From assembly GCF_001375595.1 (NCBI RefSeq), contig NZ_CVJQ01000001.1, forward strand, positions 2,321,001 through 2,385,000: DNA of 64,000 bases. The letters run 5' to 3'. The number at the start of each line of letters is the position of its first letter. Position 1 is the stretch's first letter. Positions 1 to 8,793 of the stretch are shown one piece after another. Made by a program: the position numbers and the translations under genes. Under the pieces are notes generated by a model that saw only the letters and a program-made list of their open reading frames with translations, had not been told where the DNA came from and made no database searches. The DNA comes from Phenylobacterium immobile (ATCC 35973) (GTDB lineage: Bacteria; Pseudomonadota; Alphaproteobacteria; Caulobacterales; Caulobacteraceae).

Positions 1-596
1 TTGGCGACGCCCGCCTCGCCATCGGCGAAGTTCTCGGTGTGGACAGGACCGACCGTGGTGATCACGCAGGCCTGCGGCGCGACCATCTTCGACAGCGGCG
101 TGATTTCATCGGCGTGGTTCATGCCGATCTCGAAAACCGCCCGCTCGGTGGCCGCCGGCATGCGGGCCAGCGTCAGCGGCACGCCGATGTGGTTGTTGTA
201 GGACTTGACCGAAGAATGAGCCCGGCCGGCGAGCATCAGCCCCGCCATCACAGCTTGCGTCACGCTGGTCTTGCCGACCGACCCGGTGACCGCGCCGCGC
301 ACGGCCTTCGAGCGATCTCGCGCCGCTGCGCCCAGCGCTTCCAGCGCCTTCAGGGTGTCGCCCGTCACGACGGCGGGCGCGTCGACGGCGCGCGCCGCCA
401 GGACGCCGGCCGCGCCGTCGCTCATAGCCTTGCCGATAAACTCATGACCGTCGCGAACGCCCGCCAGGGCGACGAACAGGTCGCCGGCGTCGATGCTGCG
501 GCTGTCGATGGAGACGCCCGTGACGTTGAATGGCGAGGTGGCGCGTCCGCCAGTCGCGGCGGCGATAGCGTCGGAGGTCCAGAGGGGCTCAGACAT
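1..596 (-). CDS. murF: UDP-N-acetylmuramoyl-tripeptide--D-alanyl-D-alanine ligase, 5' part
   Basis: Cytoplasmic Mur ligase that adds D-Ala-D-Ala to UDP-MurNAc-tripeptide in peptidoglycan precursor synthesis. About 198 N-terminal residues are present; the gene leaves the window at base 1. I read it directly from the reverse strand: it starts MSEPLWTSDAIAAATGG, carries the Mur-ligase P-loop TGSVGKTSV near residue 105, then YNNHIGVPLTLARMP and EIGMNHADEITPL, all typical of MurF. The ATG at 596 overlaps the murE stop by 8 bases, so the two are probably translationally coupled in the dcw operon. The truncation is only the window edge. Confidence 0.95.
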   Translation of the reverse strand, partial: MSEPLWTSDAIAAATGGRATSPFNVTGVSIDSRSIDAGDLFVALAGVRDGHEFIGKAMSDGAAGVLAARAVDAPAVVTGDTLKALEALGAAARDRSKAVRGAVTGSVGKTSVTQAVMAGLMLAGRAHSSVKSYNNHIGVPLTLARMPAATERAVFEIGMNHADEITPLSKMVAPQACVITTVGPVHTENFADGEAGVA

Positions 597-2031
597 TGAG
601 CGCCGCCGCGGTCTCAGTGACGTCGTCAAAGGGATGGACGACGCCGGCGATGGTCTGGCCCTGCTCGTGGCCCTTGCCGGCGACAACCAGGACGTCGCCG
701 TCGCTCAACAGCGCGGCGGCGGCGCGGATCGCGGCGCGGCGGTCGCCGATTTCGCGCAGACCTGGAGCGCCGGCCATGACCTCGGCGCGGATGGAGGCGG
801 GATCTTCGCTGCGCGGATTGTCGTCCGTGACGATCCCAACGTCGGCCAGGCGCGCAGCGATGGCCCCCATAAGGGGCCGCTTGGTGCGATCACGGTCGCC
901 GCCGGCGCCGAAGACGACGATCAGCCGCCCGCGGACGTGCGGCCGAAGGGCGTTCAGCACCGTCTCCAACCCATCCGGCGTGTGGGCGTAGTCGACGTAG
1001 GCCTCGCCCCCGTTCAGGCCGGCGCCGACGCGCTGCAGGCGGCCCGGCGCGCCTTCCAGCTCGGCCAGAGCGTCGAGCGTGGTGGCAAGATCCACGCCGG
1101 CGGCCAAGCACAGGCCCGCGGCGGCCAGGGCGTTGGCCGCCTGGAAGCCGCCCGCCAGCGGCAAGGCGACAACATGGGTCTCACCCTGCGCCGCGATCGT
1201 CAGCGTCTGGCCAGCCGGCGTCGGTTGGCGGTCGATCAGCTTGAGGCCCTGCCCCGCCTCCCCGACCGACAGGATCGTCTGGCCGTGGGTCACGGCCGCG
1301 GCGGCGAAGACCCCGAAGGCGTCGGAATCGGCGTTCAGCACCGCCGTCCCGCCGCGCGGCAGCAGGGTGTCGAACAGGCGCAGCTTGGCGGCCCGGTAGG
1401 TCGCCATGTCGCCGTGGTAGTCCAGATGATCCTGGGTCAGGTTCAGGAAGGCCGCCGCCGTCAAGGCCACGCCGTCCAGCCGCCGCTGGTCGACCCCGTG
1501 CGACGAGGCCTCCATGCAGACGCGGTTGACGCCAGCGGCGGCCAGGCGCGCCATCAGTTCGGCGACATCGGCGGCGTCCGGCGTGGTGAGCCCCGGCGGG
1601 GTCCATTGCTCGTCCGCCGCGTTCGGCCGCGAGACCCGGACGCCCAGCGTCCCCATGCTGGCTGCAGGATGGCCGGCGTGGGCGAAGATCTGGCGGCAGA
1701 AGCCCGCCACCGAAGTCTTGCCGTTGGTGCCGGTGACAGCGACCACGACCGCCGGCTGGGCGCGATGGAAGGCCGCCGCGGCCAGCGCATAGGCGCGGCG
1801 CGTATCGGCGGCCGTCACCGTCGGCGCGGCTAGGCCCAGATCCTTGTCGGCGAGGATCGCCACGGCGCCCGCGGCCACAGCCTGGGCGGCGAAGGCGCGG
1901 CCATCGGCCTTGGCGCCGGGCAGGGCCGCGAACAGGAAGCCCGGCGCGACCTTGCGGCTGTCGGCGGTGACCCCGGTGATCTCGGGATCGGCGGCCAGGT
2001 CGCGGCGGACCAGTTCGGACAGGCGGGTCAT
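589..2031 (-). CDS. murE: UDP-N-acetylmuramoyl-L-alanyl-D-glutamate--2,6-diaminopimelate ligase
   Basis: Cytoplasmic ligase adding meso-diaminopimelate to UDP-MurNAc-L-Ala-D-Glu. The 480-residue length is normal. It shows the ATP-binding loop VTGTNGKTSVAGF near residue 110 and, in the C-terminal domain, DDNPRSEDP; the DNPR motif is the family signature for meso-DAP selection, as expected of a Gram-negative. ATG at 2031 overlaps the ftsI stop (ATGA), and its own stop lies inside the start of murF. It is part of the minus-strand dcw operon. Sequence is intact and confidence is high. Confidence 0.97.
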   Translation of the reverse strand: MTRLSELVRRDLAADPEITGVTADSRKVAPGFLFAALPGAKADGRAFAAQAVAAGAVAILADKDLGLAAPTVTAADTRRAYALAAAAFHRAQPAVVVAVTGTNGKTSVAGFCRQIFAHAGHPAASMGTLGVRVSRPNAADEQWTPPGLTTPDAADVAELMARLAAAGVNRVCMEASSHGVDQRRLDGVALTAAAFLNLTQDHLDYHGDMATYRAAKLRLFDTLLPRGGTAVLNADSDAFGVFAAAAVTHGQTILSVGEAGQGLKLIDRQPTPAGQTLTIAAQGETHVVALPLAGGFQAANALAAAGLCLAAGVDLATTLDALAELEGAPGRLQRVGAGLNGGEAYVDYAHTPDGLETVLNALRPHVRGRLIVVFGAGGDRDRTKRPLMGAIAARLADVGIVTDDNPRSEDPASIRAEVMAGAPGLREIGDRRAAIRAAAALLSDGDVLVVAGKGHEQGQTIAGVVHPFDDVTETAAALNV

Positions 2032-3794
2032 TCGCCTGACACCGACTTGGAGATTTCGCCGACCGGCGCATAGGGGTTGGTTTCGGCGCGGCGGCGCACG
2101 TTCAGGAACGGCGCGATCCGCTGGATGACCTTGCCGGCCGCGGGCGCAGCGACCCAGCCGCCGGTGGAGTAGCCGTAGGTGTTGGCGCTCGGGTGCGGCT
2201 CATCCATCAGGATCAGCACGAAGTAACGCGGATCGCCCAGCGCTCCGTCCGTGGGGAAGGTGGCGGCGAACGACGAGACCTGCTTGGTCTTGGAATAGGC
2301 GCGGATGGCGGGATCGAACTTCTCGCCGGTGCCCGTCTTGCCGCCGACGTTCAGCCCCTGGACGTTGGCGTTGCCGCCCGAGCCGCACGTGCAGCTGACA
2401 TTGGCGCGCATGATCTGCAGGAACTGCTGCGAGGTCTGCTCGGAGACGACCCGGCGGCCCGGCGGGCGCACGCCCGGGGCCATCTTGCGGATCGTCAGCG
2501 GCACGACGATCCCGCCGTTGACCAGGCCGCCATAGGCCCGCGCCAGCGCCAGCGGCGTCACGTCGATGCCGTGGCCGAAGGAGGTCGAGGCCACCGCATC
2601 CTCGTTCCACACCTTGGGCGTGAGGGGGCGGGCGGATTCGCGCAACTCCACCGGTGTCGCCTCGGTGAGCCCGAGTCCGCGGAAATACTGCTCCAGGCGC
2701 TGCGGGCCGATGCCCAGGCCCAACTTCGCCGTACCGATGTTGGAAGAGTGCTGGAAGACTTCCACCAGATTCAGGACGCGGCGAGTCGCGTGATAGTCGT
2801 GGATGGTCCGGTAGCCGATCTTCAGCGGCTGGCTGGCGTCGAAGGTCGTGGACGGGGTCGCGACGCCGGTGTCGAGGCCGATGGCCACGGTGAAGCCCTT
2901 GAAGGTCGAGCCCATCTCGTAGACCTGGCCCGCCGCGCGATCGAGCTTGGCGTCGTCGCTGGCCCTGCCCGGCGCGTTGGGATCGAAGGTCGGCCAGCTG
3001 GCCATACCAAGGATCTCGCCCGTATGGACGTCGGTGACCACGCCGACCGCGCCCCTGGGCAGGAACTCGGCGGCGGCGGTCGCTAGCTCTTCTTCGAGGG
3101 CGGCCTGGATGCGCAGGTCGATGGACAGAGGCGTCGCCGGCGCGCTCGCCCCATGGGTCGCGGCTTCGCGCAGTTCGTCGTTCAGGGCCCGCTCGGCGCC
3201 CGAAAGGCCGACCCCGCCCGAATCGACAAAGCCGATGATGTGCGCGCCGGTCGAGCCCAGCGGATAGACCCGCCGCTGCTCCGGCTCGAAGCTGAGGCCC
3301 GGCAGGCCAAGATCGTGGATCGACTTCTTCACCTGCGGCGTAAGCCCGCCGGACAGGAAGGTGCGCCGGCCAGCCCGCAGCGCCCGGGTGATGCGCGCAT
3401 CCTCCAGGCTGGGGATCGTCGCCTTCAAGGCGCGCCGGGTCGCCGGCTCGTCCCAGACTTCCCTGGGGTCGAGATAGAGGCCCCAATGCAGGAGGTCAGC
3501 GGCCAGCATCATGCCATTGCGGTCGACCAGATCGGCGCGCGCAGCGCCCGCGGCCAGGGCGCTGCGGCCCGGCGCCTCCAGGCCGGAGAACAGCGCCGCG
3601 CGCGTCGCGCCCACCGCCAGGATGACAAAGCCCATCAGGAACATCGCCAGCACCACGAAGATGCGGACGCGGGTGTCCTCTTCCGGCCGGCCAGAGGCGC
3701 GGGCGCGCTCAAAGGCGTGTTCCAGGCCCCAGACGCGGCCCGCCAGCCAACGCGACAGCAGGGATGGCCCCAGCGACTGGAGCCCCAGGCTCAT
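2028..3794 (-). CDS. ftsI: Peptidoglycan D,D-transpeptidase FtsI (PBP3)
   Basis: Inner-membrane septal transpeptidase that cross-links peptidoglycan at the division site. 588 residues: a basic cytoplasmic N-terminus, one transmembrane segment (about residues 44-66, VVLAMFLMGFVILAVGA), a dimerisation/pedestal domain and a C-terminal penicillin-binding domain. The three active-site motifs are visible: STFK (near residue 300), SSN in FQHSSNIG, and KTG in GGKTGTGEK. ATG at 3794 overlaps the upstream ftsL-like gene by 4 bases, and its stop overlaps murE. Everything needed for activity is present. Confidence 0.97.
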   Translation of the reverse strand: MSLGLQSLGPSLLSRWLAGRVWGLEHAFERARASGRPEEDTRVRIFVVLAMFLMGFVILAVGATRAALFSGLEAPGRSALAAGAARADLVDRNGMMLAADLLHWGLYLDPREVWDEPATRRALKATIPSLEDARITRALRAGRRTFLSGGLTPQVKKSIHDLGLPGLSFEPEQRRVYPLGSTGAHIIGFVDSGGVGLSGAERALNDELREAATHGASAPATPLSIDLRIQAALEEELATAAAEFLPRGAVGVVTDVHTGEILGMASWPTFDPNAPGRASDDAKLDRAAGQVYEMGSTFKGFTVAIGLDTGVATPSTTFDASQPLKIGYRTIHDYHATRRVLNLVEVFQHSSNIGTAKLGLGIGPQRLEQYFRGLGLTEATPVELRESARPLTPKVWNEDAVASTSFGHGIDVTPLALARAYGGLVNGGIVVPLTIRKMAPGVRPPGRRVVSEQTSQQFLQIMRANVSCTCGSGGNANVQGLNVGGKTGTGEKFDPAIRAYSKTKQVSSFAATFPTDGALGDPRYFVLILMDEPHPSANTYGYSTGGWVAAPAAGKVIQRIAPFLNVRRRAETNPYAPVGEISKSVSGE

Positions 3795-4282
3795 TGCAGC
3801 CCGCCGGGCGCGACGCCGACCGAAGCGACCGGGAGGATCAGGGCCGGCCGGGGCGCCTGGGCCACCTGCATCCGCGGTTCGGCGAACTGGATCGCCACCG
3901 GCGCGGCCGGCTGGATGCGAGCCTGCGCCTCGGCGAGCGCCTTGGCGCGCTTGGCCGCGTCCAGCTCCGCCTGCTTGCGCAGGGCCAGCGTCAACTCATC
4001 GACCGTCGCGTCATGGGTGATGGCGACAGGCTTCAGGCCGAGGTAGGATTCCGACAGCCGCTCGATGCGGCCGGGTTGCTCCAGGTGGCTGACCTCGGCC
4101 TTCAGCAGACGGATTCGGGCCCGCTCGCCATCGATCTGACGGGTGACAGATGCGATCTCGGCGCGTTCGCGCCCGGCGAAGGTCTTGGCCAGGTAGACGC
4201 CCAGGATCATGGCGGCGAGCACGCCCATCGCCGCCAGGTCGACCAGCCTGAAACCGCGAACCCTGCGATCAAACAGGCTCAT
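3791..4282 (-). CDS. ftsL: FtsL-like cell division protein
   Basis: Small bitopic division protein, 163 residues, in the exact position of ftsL between rsmH and ftsI. It has a short cytoplasmic N-terminus ([16 protein letters not shown]), one transmembrane helix at about residues 15-32, then a charged helical stretch suited to a coiled coil ([19 protein letters not shown]) and a Pro/Ala-rich tail. FtsL proteins diverge strongly in sequence, so the call rests on position, topology and the motif [13 protein letters not shown]. It overlaps rsmH (stop of rsmH at 4279) and ftsI. In other bacteria FtsL works with FtsB and FtsQ to activate FtsW/FtsI; that role here is inferred. Confidence 0.85.
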   Translation of the reverse strand: MSLFDRRVRGFRLVDLAAMGVLAAMILGVYLAKTFAGRERAEIASVTRQIDGERARIRLLKAEVSHLEQPGRIERLSESYLGLKPVAITHDATVDELTLALRKQAELDAAKRAKALAEAQARIQPAAPVAIQFAEPRMQVAQAPRPALILPVASVGVAPGGLQ

Positions 4283-5211
4283 TCCGCTTCCCCCCAGACA
4301 GGCGCCGCGGTTCTCACCGCCGCCCGAAGCTTCGCCGAGCGCGACCGGGGATTGGCCTGCGTCTCGTCCTCGCCCGGCGCCCGGGCGCCGTTAAAAAGAA
4401 GCTCGAAACTCGGCTCCGCCCCAGCTTCCGTCGGCGGTGCATGTCGCGATCCCGCCGGCGTCCTGCCGCTCCGTAACGTTAAGAATGACTTCACGATTCT
4501 GTCTTCGAGCGAATGGAAAGTAACGACGCAGAGGCGTCCGCCGACCTTCAATCCGCGTTCGGCCGCCGCCAGGCCTTCCTCGAGCTCGGACAGTTCCTCG
4601 TTGACGGCGATCCGCAGGCCCTGGAATGAGCGCGTCGCCGGATGGACCTTGGCGCCGCGACGGCCGCCGAGCGCGCGCTCCATCACGTCGGCCAGGTCCA
4701 GGGTGCGGGTGAAGGGCTGTTCAGCCCGGCGGCGGACGATGGCGCCGGCCACACGACGGCTCTGCCGCTCTTCGCCGTAGACGTAGAAGATGCGCGCCAG
4801 CGCTTCGGCGGTCTCGCTGTTGACGATGTCGGCCGCCGTCGGCCCATCGGCGCCCATGCGCATATCAAGCGGGCCGTCGCGCATGAAGGAGAAGCCGCGA
4901 TCGGCCTCATCCAGCTGCATCGACGAGACCCCGAGATCCAGGGCGACGCCGTCGATGCTTGCCTGGCCCAGCGCCTCGTCCATCTGCGAGAATCGCGCCT
5001 CGATGAGCTTGAAGGTCTCCGCCGGCAGGCCCTCCGCGAAGCGCGCGGCCGTCGGGTCGCGATCAAAGGCGACGACGCTCGCCCCTGTCGCCAGGATTGC
5101 GCGGCTGTAGCCGCCTGCGCCGAAGGTGCCGTCGACGATGGTCTGGCCCGGCCCAGGCTGCAGCGCGTCCAGCACTTCGGCCATCAGAACAGGAACATGC
5201 GGCGCGCTCAT
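4279..5211 (-). CDS. rsmH: 16S rRNA (cytosine(1402)-N(4))-methyltransferase
   Basis: SAM-dependent methyltransferase (MraW) acting on C1402 of 16S rRNA. I place the start at ATG 5211 ([17 protein letters not shown]), which overlaps the mraZ stop as ATGA; the longer frame upstream runs through mraZ and is spurious. 310 residues. SAM-binding motif [12 protein letters not shown] near residue 33, and the family motifs [18 protein letters not shown] and [10 protein letters not shown]-type segment ([19 protein letters not shown]), followed by [13 protein letters not shown]. Second gene of the dcw operon. Confidence 0.96.
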   Translation of the reverse strand: MSAPHVPVLMAEVLDALQPGPGQTIVDGTFGAGGYSRAILATGASVVAFDRDPTAARFAEGLPAETFKLIEARFSQMDEALGQASIDGVALDLGVSSMQLDEADRGFSFMRDGPLDMRMGADGPTAADIVNSETAEALARIFYVYGEERQSRRVAGAIVRRRAEQPFTRTLDLADVMERALGGRRGAKVHPATRSFQGLRIAVNEELSELEEGLAAAERGLKVGGRLCVVTFHSLEDRIVKSFLTLRSGRTPAGSRHAPPTEAGAEPSFELLFNGARAPGEDETQANPRSRSAKLRAAVRTAAPVWGEAE

Positions 5212-5684
5212 GTCACGGTCTTCGCCAGCCGCTGCTGAGCGCGCAGATCGGCGAGACCCGCGCGGGCGATATCGCGTTGCGCGGCGCGATGGGCCTGGAA
5301 GGCTGAACGCTCCCAGATCTGGAACCGGTCGCCCAGACCCACCACCGCGACCCAATCACTGAGGCCGAACTGCTCACACAGGGTCTCGGGCAGGGTGATC
5401 CGGCCGGCCGTATCGAAAGCCAGGCGGTTCAGCCCGCCCAGCACGGAATATTCCATCGCCGTGCGGACCGGGTCGCCGAACTCCAGCTCGCCGATCAACG
5501 CCTGGTAGCGCTCGAACAACGCCTGGCCGCCGGCCTCGATGCAGTCGGCTTCAAAGGAGGGAAAGCAGAAGATCCCGTCGAACGGGCCTAAGACCAGGGC
5601 GCGATAATCCTGCGGCACGACGATGCGCCGTTTGGCGTCCAGCTGTTTCTCGAATGTCGAGAGAAACACTAAGCCCAGCCCCAT
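5208..5684 (-). CDS. mraZ: Transcriptional regulator/division protein MraZ
   Basis: First gene of the dcw cluster. MraZ is an AbrB/SpoVT-fold DNA-binding protein that represses its own operon in several bacteria. 158 residues with the duplicated motif: [19 protein letters not shown] at the N-terminus and [13 protein letters not shown] in the second half. ATG 5684 gives five extra residues (MGLGL) before VFLSTFEK; the GTG at 5669 would give the more usual [11 protein letters not shown] start, so either is possible. Its stop overlaps rsmH (ATGA). Putative MraZ boxes lie 61-85 bases upstream. Confidence 0.95.
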   Translation of the reverse strand: MGLGLVFLSTFEKQLDAKRRIVVPQDYRALVLGPFDGIFCFPSFEADCIEAGGQALFERYQALIGELEFGDPVRTAMEYSVLGGLNRLAFDTAGRITLPETLCEQFGLSDWVAVVGLGDRFQIWERSAFQAHRAAQRDIARAGLADLRAQQRLAKTVT

Positions 5685-5744
5685 CCAATGGGCCGCCCAT
5701 TCGGCCCCAGCCCAAGCTCCACAACGTGGTTAGCGACTGGTGTT

Positions 5745-5769
5745 TGGGTTAACATGGGATGAATTGGGA
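5745..5769. promoter_or_regulatory. Putative MraZ boxes (three TGGGN repeats)
   Basis: TGGG occurs at 5745, 5755 and 5765 on the + strand, exactly 10 bases apart (TGGGT-TAACA-TGGGA-TGAAT-TGGGA), with a degenerate fourth (TGACA) at 5775. The known MraZ target in E. coli is TGGGN repeats with 5-base spacers upstream of mraZ. The spacing and location here match. The repeats read toward mraZ's opposite strand, so orientation relative to the gene should be compared with characterised sites. Confidence 0.7.
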
Positions 5770-5908
5770 TGCAATGACACGAGCGGCCTGAAACCGCCCG
5801 ATCCGGACATTCCCGCCATCGCACCGCGGCCCAAGGACGCCACGCTCACGTCGCCTCGGCGCAAGCCCAGGGGTGGCGTTCGAAGGAGACCAGACTGGGA
5901 CGTAATGG

Positions 5909-6302
<394 letters not shown>

Positions 6303-6329
6303 CTGCGCCCATCTGGGCGCGTGTCGCGG

Positions 6330-7040
6330 TCAGGTCAAGCGCAGCAGGGCGATCAACCGGGCCCGGGTCTCGCCGTCGGCGACGCCATCGACCAGATCCG
6401 GCCGCCAATGCCGTTGAAAGGCGGTGACGACGAGGGCCGTACGCGCATCAAATTGCCCCGACGGCGAACAGTCGTAACCCAGCCTGGTGAACCCCGCCTG
6501 CAGGGCGAAGACTCCAGGGCCCTCCGCGCCAAGCGTCAGCGGATCGCCGGGCGCGGGCGCGGGCTCCACCCACAGCCCATGGCTGGCTTCGGCCAGGCGC
6601 TTCCAGGGAAAGAGCTCGCCGGGATCGGTCTTGCGATCCGGCGCCACATCGGCGTGGCCGACGATCATGCGGTCGTCGATGCTCCAGCGTGCGCGGATCC
6701 CGTCCAGCAGGCCGATCACCGCGTCGATCTGGATGTCCGGGAACGGCCGGTAGCCGTGGTCGTGGCCGGGATTGACGATCTCCACCCCGATTGAAGCAGT
6801 GTTGATGTCGCTCTCGCCCCGCCAGAAGGAGCGACCGGCATGCCAGGCCCTGCGTTCCTCGGCGACCAGGCGGAAGACGCGGCCATCCTCCTCCACCAGA
6901 TAGTGGGCCGAAACCTCGGCCGTCGGATCGCGCAGCCGCGCCAGCGCCAGATCGCCTGTGCGCATGCCGGTGTAGTGCAGAACGACCATGTCCGGCGGCC
7001 GCTTGCGGGGTCCGAAATTGGGCGACGGCGCTTCGATCAT
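6330..7040 (-). CDS. N-acetylmuramoyl-L-alanine amidase, AmpD/AmiD-like
   Basis: Zinc amidase predicted to release peptides from (anhydro)muropeptides. Start at ATG 7040 (MIEAPSPNFGPRKRPPDMVV) overlaps the stop of the upstream transporter as ATGA. 236 residues: amidase_2 domain with VVLHYTGM (zinc His), VSAHYLVEEDGRVF, WHAGRSFW (HAG zinc region), SIGVEIVNPG and GHADVAPDRKTDPGELFPW (zinc/catalytic end), then a C-terminal peptidoglycan-binding domain (about residues 165-235, FALQAGFTRLGYDCSPSGQF). The domain pair resembles E. coli AmiD rather than the single-domain AmpD. No signal peptide is evident, so a cytoplasmic muropeptide-recycling role is inferred. Confidence 0.88.
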   Translation of the reverse strand: MIEAPSPNFGPRKRPPDMVVLHYTGMRTGDLALARLRDPTAEVSAHYLVEEDGRVFRLVAEERRAWHAGRSFWRGESDINTASIGVEIVNPGHDHGYRPFPDIQIDAVIGLLDGIRARWSIDDRMIVGHADVAPDRKTDPGELFPWKRLAEASHGLWVEPAPAPGDPLTLGAEGPGVFALQAGFTRLGYDCSPSGQFDARTALVVTAFQRHWRPDLVDGVADGETRARLIALLRLT

Positions 7041-7936
7041 GGTGCGGTTCCGGGGTTTCGCATCGCCGCCATCAGGGCCGCCATCTGGTTGCGGCGCAGG
7101 ACGATGAACAGCACGCCAAGCAAGACCACCGTCGCCCCGATCAGCAATCTCGGCGATAGCGCTTCGCCGAAAAAGATCACACCCATCACAACGGCGAACA
7201 TCGGCATCATCAGCGTCAGAGGCATGATCACCGTCGCTTCGTGGCGCTGGATCAATCCGTAGAACACGGTGTGGGCGATCAACGAGGCGAAGACGCCGGA
7301 ATAGGCGACGCAGGCCCAGACCTGCCAGTGGGTCCACACCCCTTCATGCCAGGCGCCCGGCTCCATCACCGCCGAGATGCTCAGCAGCGGCCAAAGCGAA
7401 CAAAACGACACCCACGCCTGCAGTTGCAACGGACTGACACCCTCGATGGTCTTGATCAGCACGCCCGCCAGCGCGCCCATGCTGGCGCCGCCGGCGATGA
7501 ACAGCAGGCCCGGCGAGAGGGCCAGCTGGCCGCCGTCCCAGACGATCGCCAAGGTCCCCGCCAAAGTCAGGACAATGCCGAAGGCGCGCCACCGGCTGAT
7601 CCGCTCCTGCAGCAGCAGCATGGAGAAGATCGCGCTGACGGGCACGCCCGCCTGGGCGACGATCGCCGCCGAGGCGACGGTCGCGTCCTTCATGCCGAGG
7701 AAGAACAAGCCGAAGTTGCCTGCGCCCATCAGCACGCCCACCAGCGCCAGCCGCCAGTAGGGGCGCGGCGCCGGCAGCAGCCAACGGAAGGTCAGGACCG
7801 CCACCAGGACAAACCGCAAGGCGGCGTAGGCCATCGGCGCCACGCCAAGCACGCTGATCGCGTACTTCGAGACGACGTTGTTGCTGGCCCACAGGATGCA
7901 GACGCCAACGAGGAGCACGAAGTCACGAACGGGCAT
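7037..7936 (-). CDS. EamA/DMT-family transporter
   Basis: Predicted inner-membrane drug/metabolite transporter of 299 residues with about ten hydrophobic segments in two repeated EamA halves; typical stretches are CILWASNNVVSKYAI near the N-terminus, MGAGNFGLFFLGMKDA and the conserved second-half ending GEALSPRLLIGATVVLLGV. Substrate cannot be read from sequence. It precedes and is translationally coupled (ATGA) to the amidase gene; whether it moves a cell-wall fragment or is just co-transcribed is unknown. Confidence 0.9.
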   Translation of the reverse strand: MPVRDFVLLVGVCILWASNNVVSKYAISVLGVAPMAYAALRFVLVAVLTFRWLLPAPRPYWRLALVGVLMGAGNFGLFFLGMKDATVASAAIVAQAGVPVSAIFSMLLLQERISRWRAFGIVLTLAGTLAIVWDGGQLALSPGLLFIAGGASMGALAGVLIKTIEGVSPLQLQAWVSFCSLWPLLSISAVMEPGAWHEGVWTHWQVWACVAYSGVFASLIAHTVFYGLIQRHEATVIMPLTLMMPMFAVVMGVIFFGEALSPRLLIGATVVLLGVLFIVLRRNQMAALMAAMRNPGTAP

Positions 7937-8055
7937 GGCCTCCGGATAGGCCGCGAGGTCGCGCTTGCCAACGGTGAAGGAACCGCTCCTGTCGGCGGCG
8001 GCTTATCTGCAGTCGTCTTGCCTTCGCCAAAGAAGGACGGCACCTGTGCCCGCCC

Positions 8056-8793
8056 ATGCCGCGCATTCTGACCTATAACGTCCATCGCTGTGTCGGCACC
8101 GACCGCCGCCTCGACGTGGCGCGGGTGGCCGACGCCATCGCCCGGCTTGATCCGGACATCGTCGCTCTGCAGGAGCTGGACGTCGGCCGCGCCCGCACCG
8201 GCGGCGTCGACCAGGCCCACGAGATCGCCCGCCACCTCGACATGGTCTGCCACTTCCACGCCGCCCTGCAGGTCGAGGAAGAACTCTACGGCGACGCGAT
8301 TCTCACCGCCTACCCTGAGCGGCTGGTGAAGGTCGGCCCCCTGCCCGGCCACCCGCGCATTCCCCAGCTCGAACCGCGCGGCGCGCTCTGGGTCGAGGTG
8401 ATCATCGAAGGCGCGCCCGTGCAGATCATCAACACTCACCTGGGCCTGGTGCCCCGCGAGCAGCGGGTCCAGGCCCGTTACCTGGCGGGCCCCGACTGGC
8501 TGGAGGATCCGGCGTGCACGGGGCCGCGCATCGTGCTCGGCGACTTCAACGCCACCGGCGGTTCATCGGTCTATCGCACCATGACCCAGCGCCTTGCGCC
8601 GGCTCGCGGCCTTTCGCCCAAGCCCTCGCCGACCGCGACGTTCCCTTCGCCGCTGCCGGTGCTGCGCATCGACCACCTGTTTGTCAGTCCGCAGATCGAG
8701 GTGCTGGACGTCTTCGCCCCCTTCGATCCCATGACGCGAACCGCCTCCGATCACCTGCCGCTGGTGATGGACTTCACGGTGAGGACGGCTTGA
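8056..8793 (+). CDS. Endonuclease/exonuclease/phosphatase family protein
   Basis: 245 residues of the EEP superfamily (metal-dependent phosphoesterases). Motifs in order: LTYNVHRCVG at the N-terminus, IVALQELDVGRARTGG with the metal-binding Glu, INTHLGL, LGDFNATGGSSVYR with the Asp/Asn pair, and the terminal SDHLPLVMDF with the catalytic Asp/His. No signal peptide. The substrate could be nucleic acid, an inositol phosphate or a lipid headgroup. It is convergent with, and its 3' end overlaps by 20 bases, the phospholipase D gene; neighbouring EEP and PLD genes suggest a shared phospholipid role, which is inference. Confidence 0.9.
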   Translation: MPRILTYNVHRCVGTDRRLDVARVADAIARLDPDIVALQELDVGRARTGGVDQAHEIARHLDMVCHFHAALQVEEELYGDAILTAYPERLVKVGPLPGHPRIPQLEPRGALWVEVIIEGAPVQIINTHLGLVPREQRVQARYLAGPDWLEDPACTGPRIVLGDFNATGGSSVYRTMTQRLAPARGLSPKPSPTATFPSPLPVLRIDHLFVSPQIEVLDVFAPFDPMTRTASDHLPLVMDFTVRTA

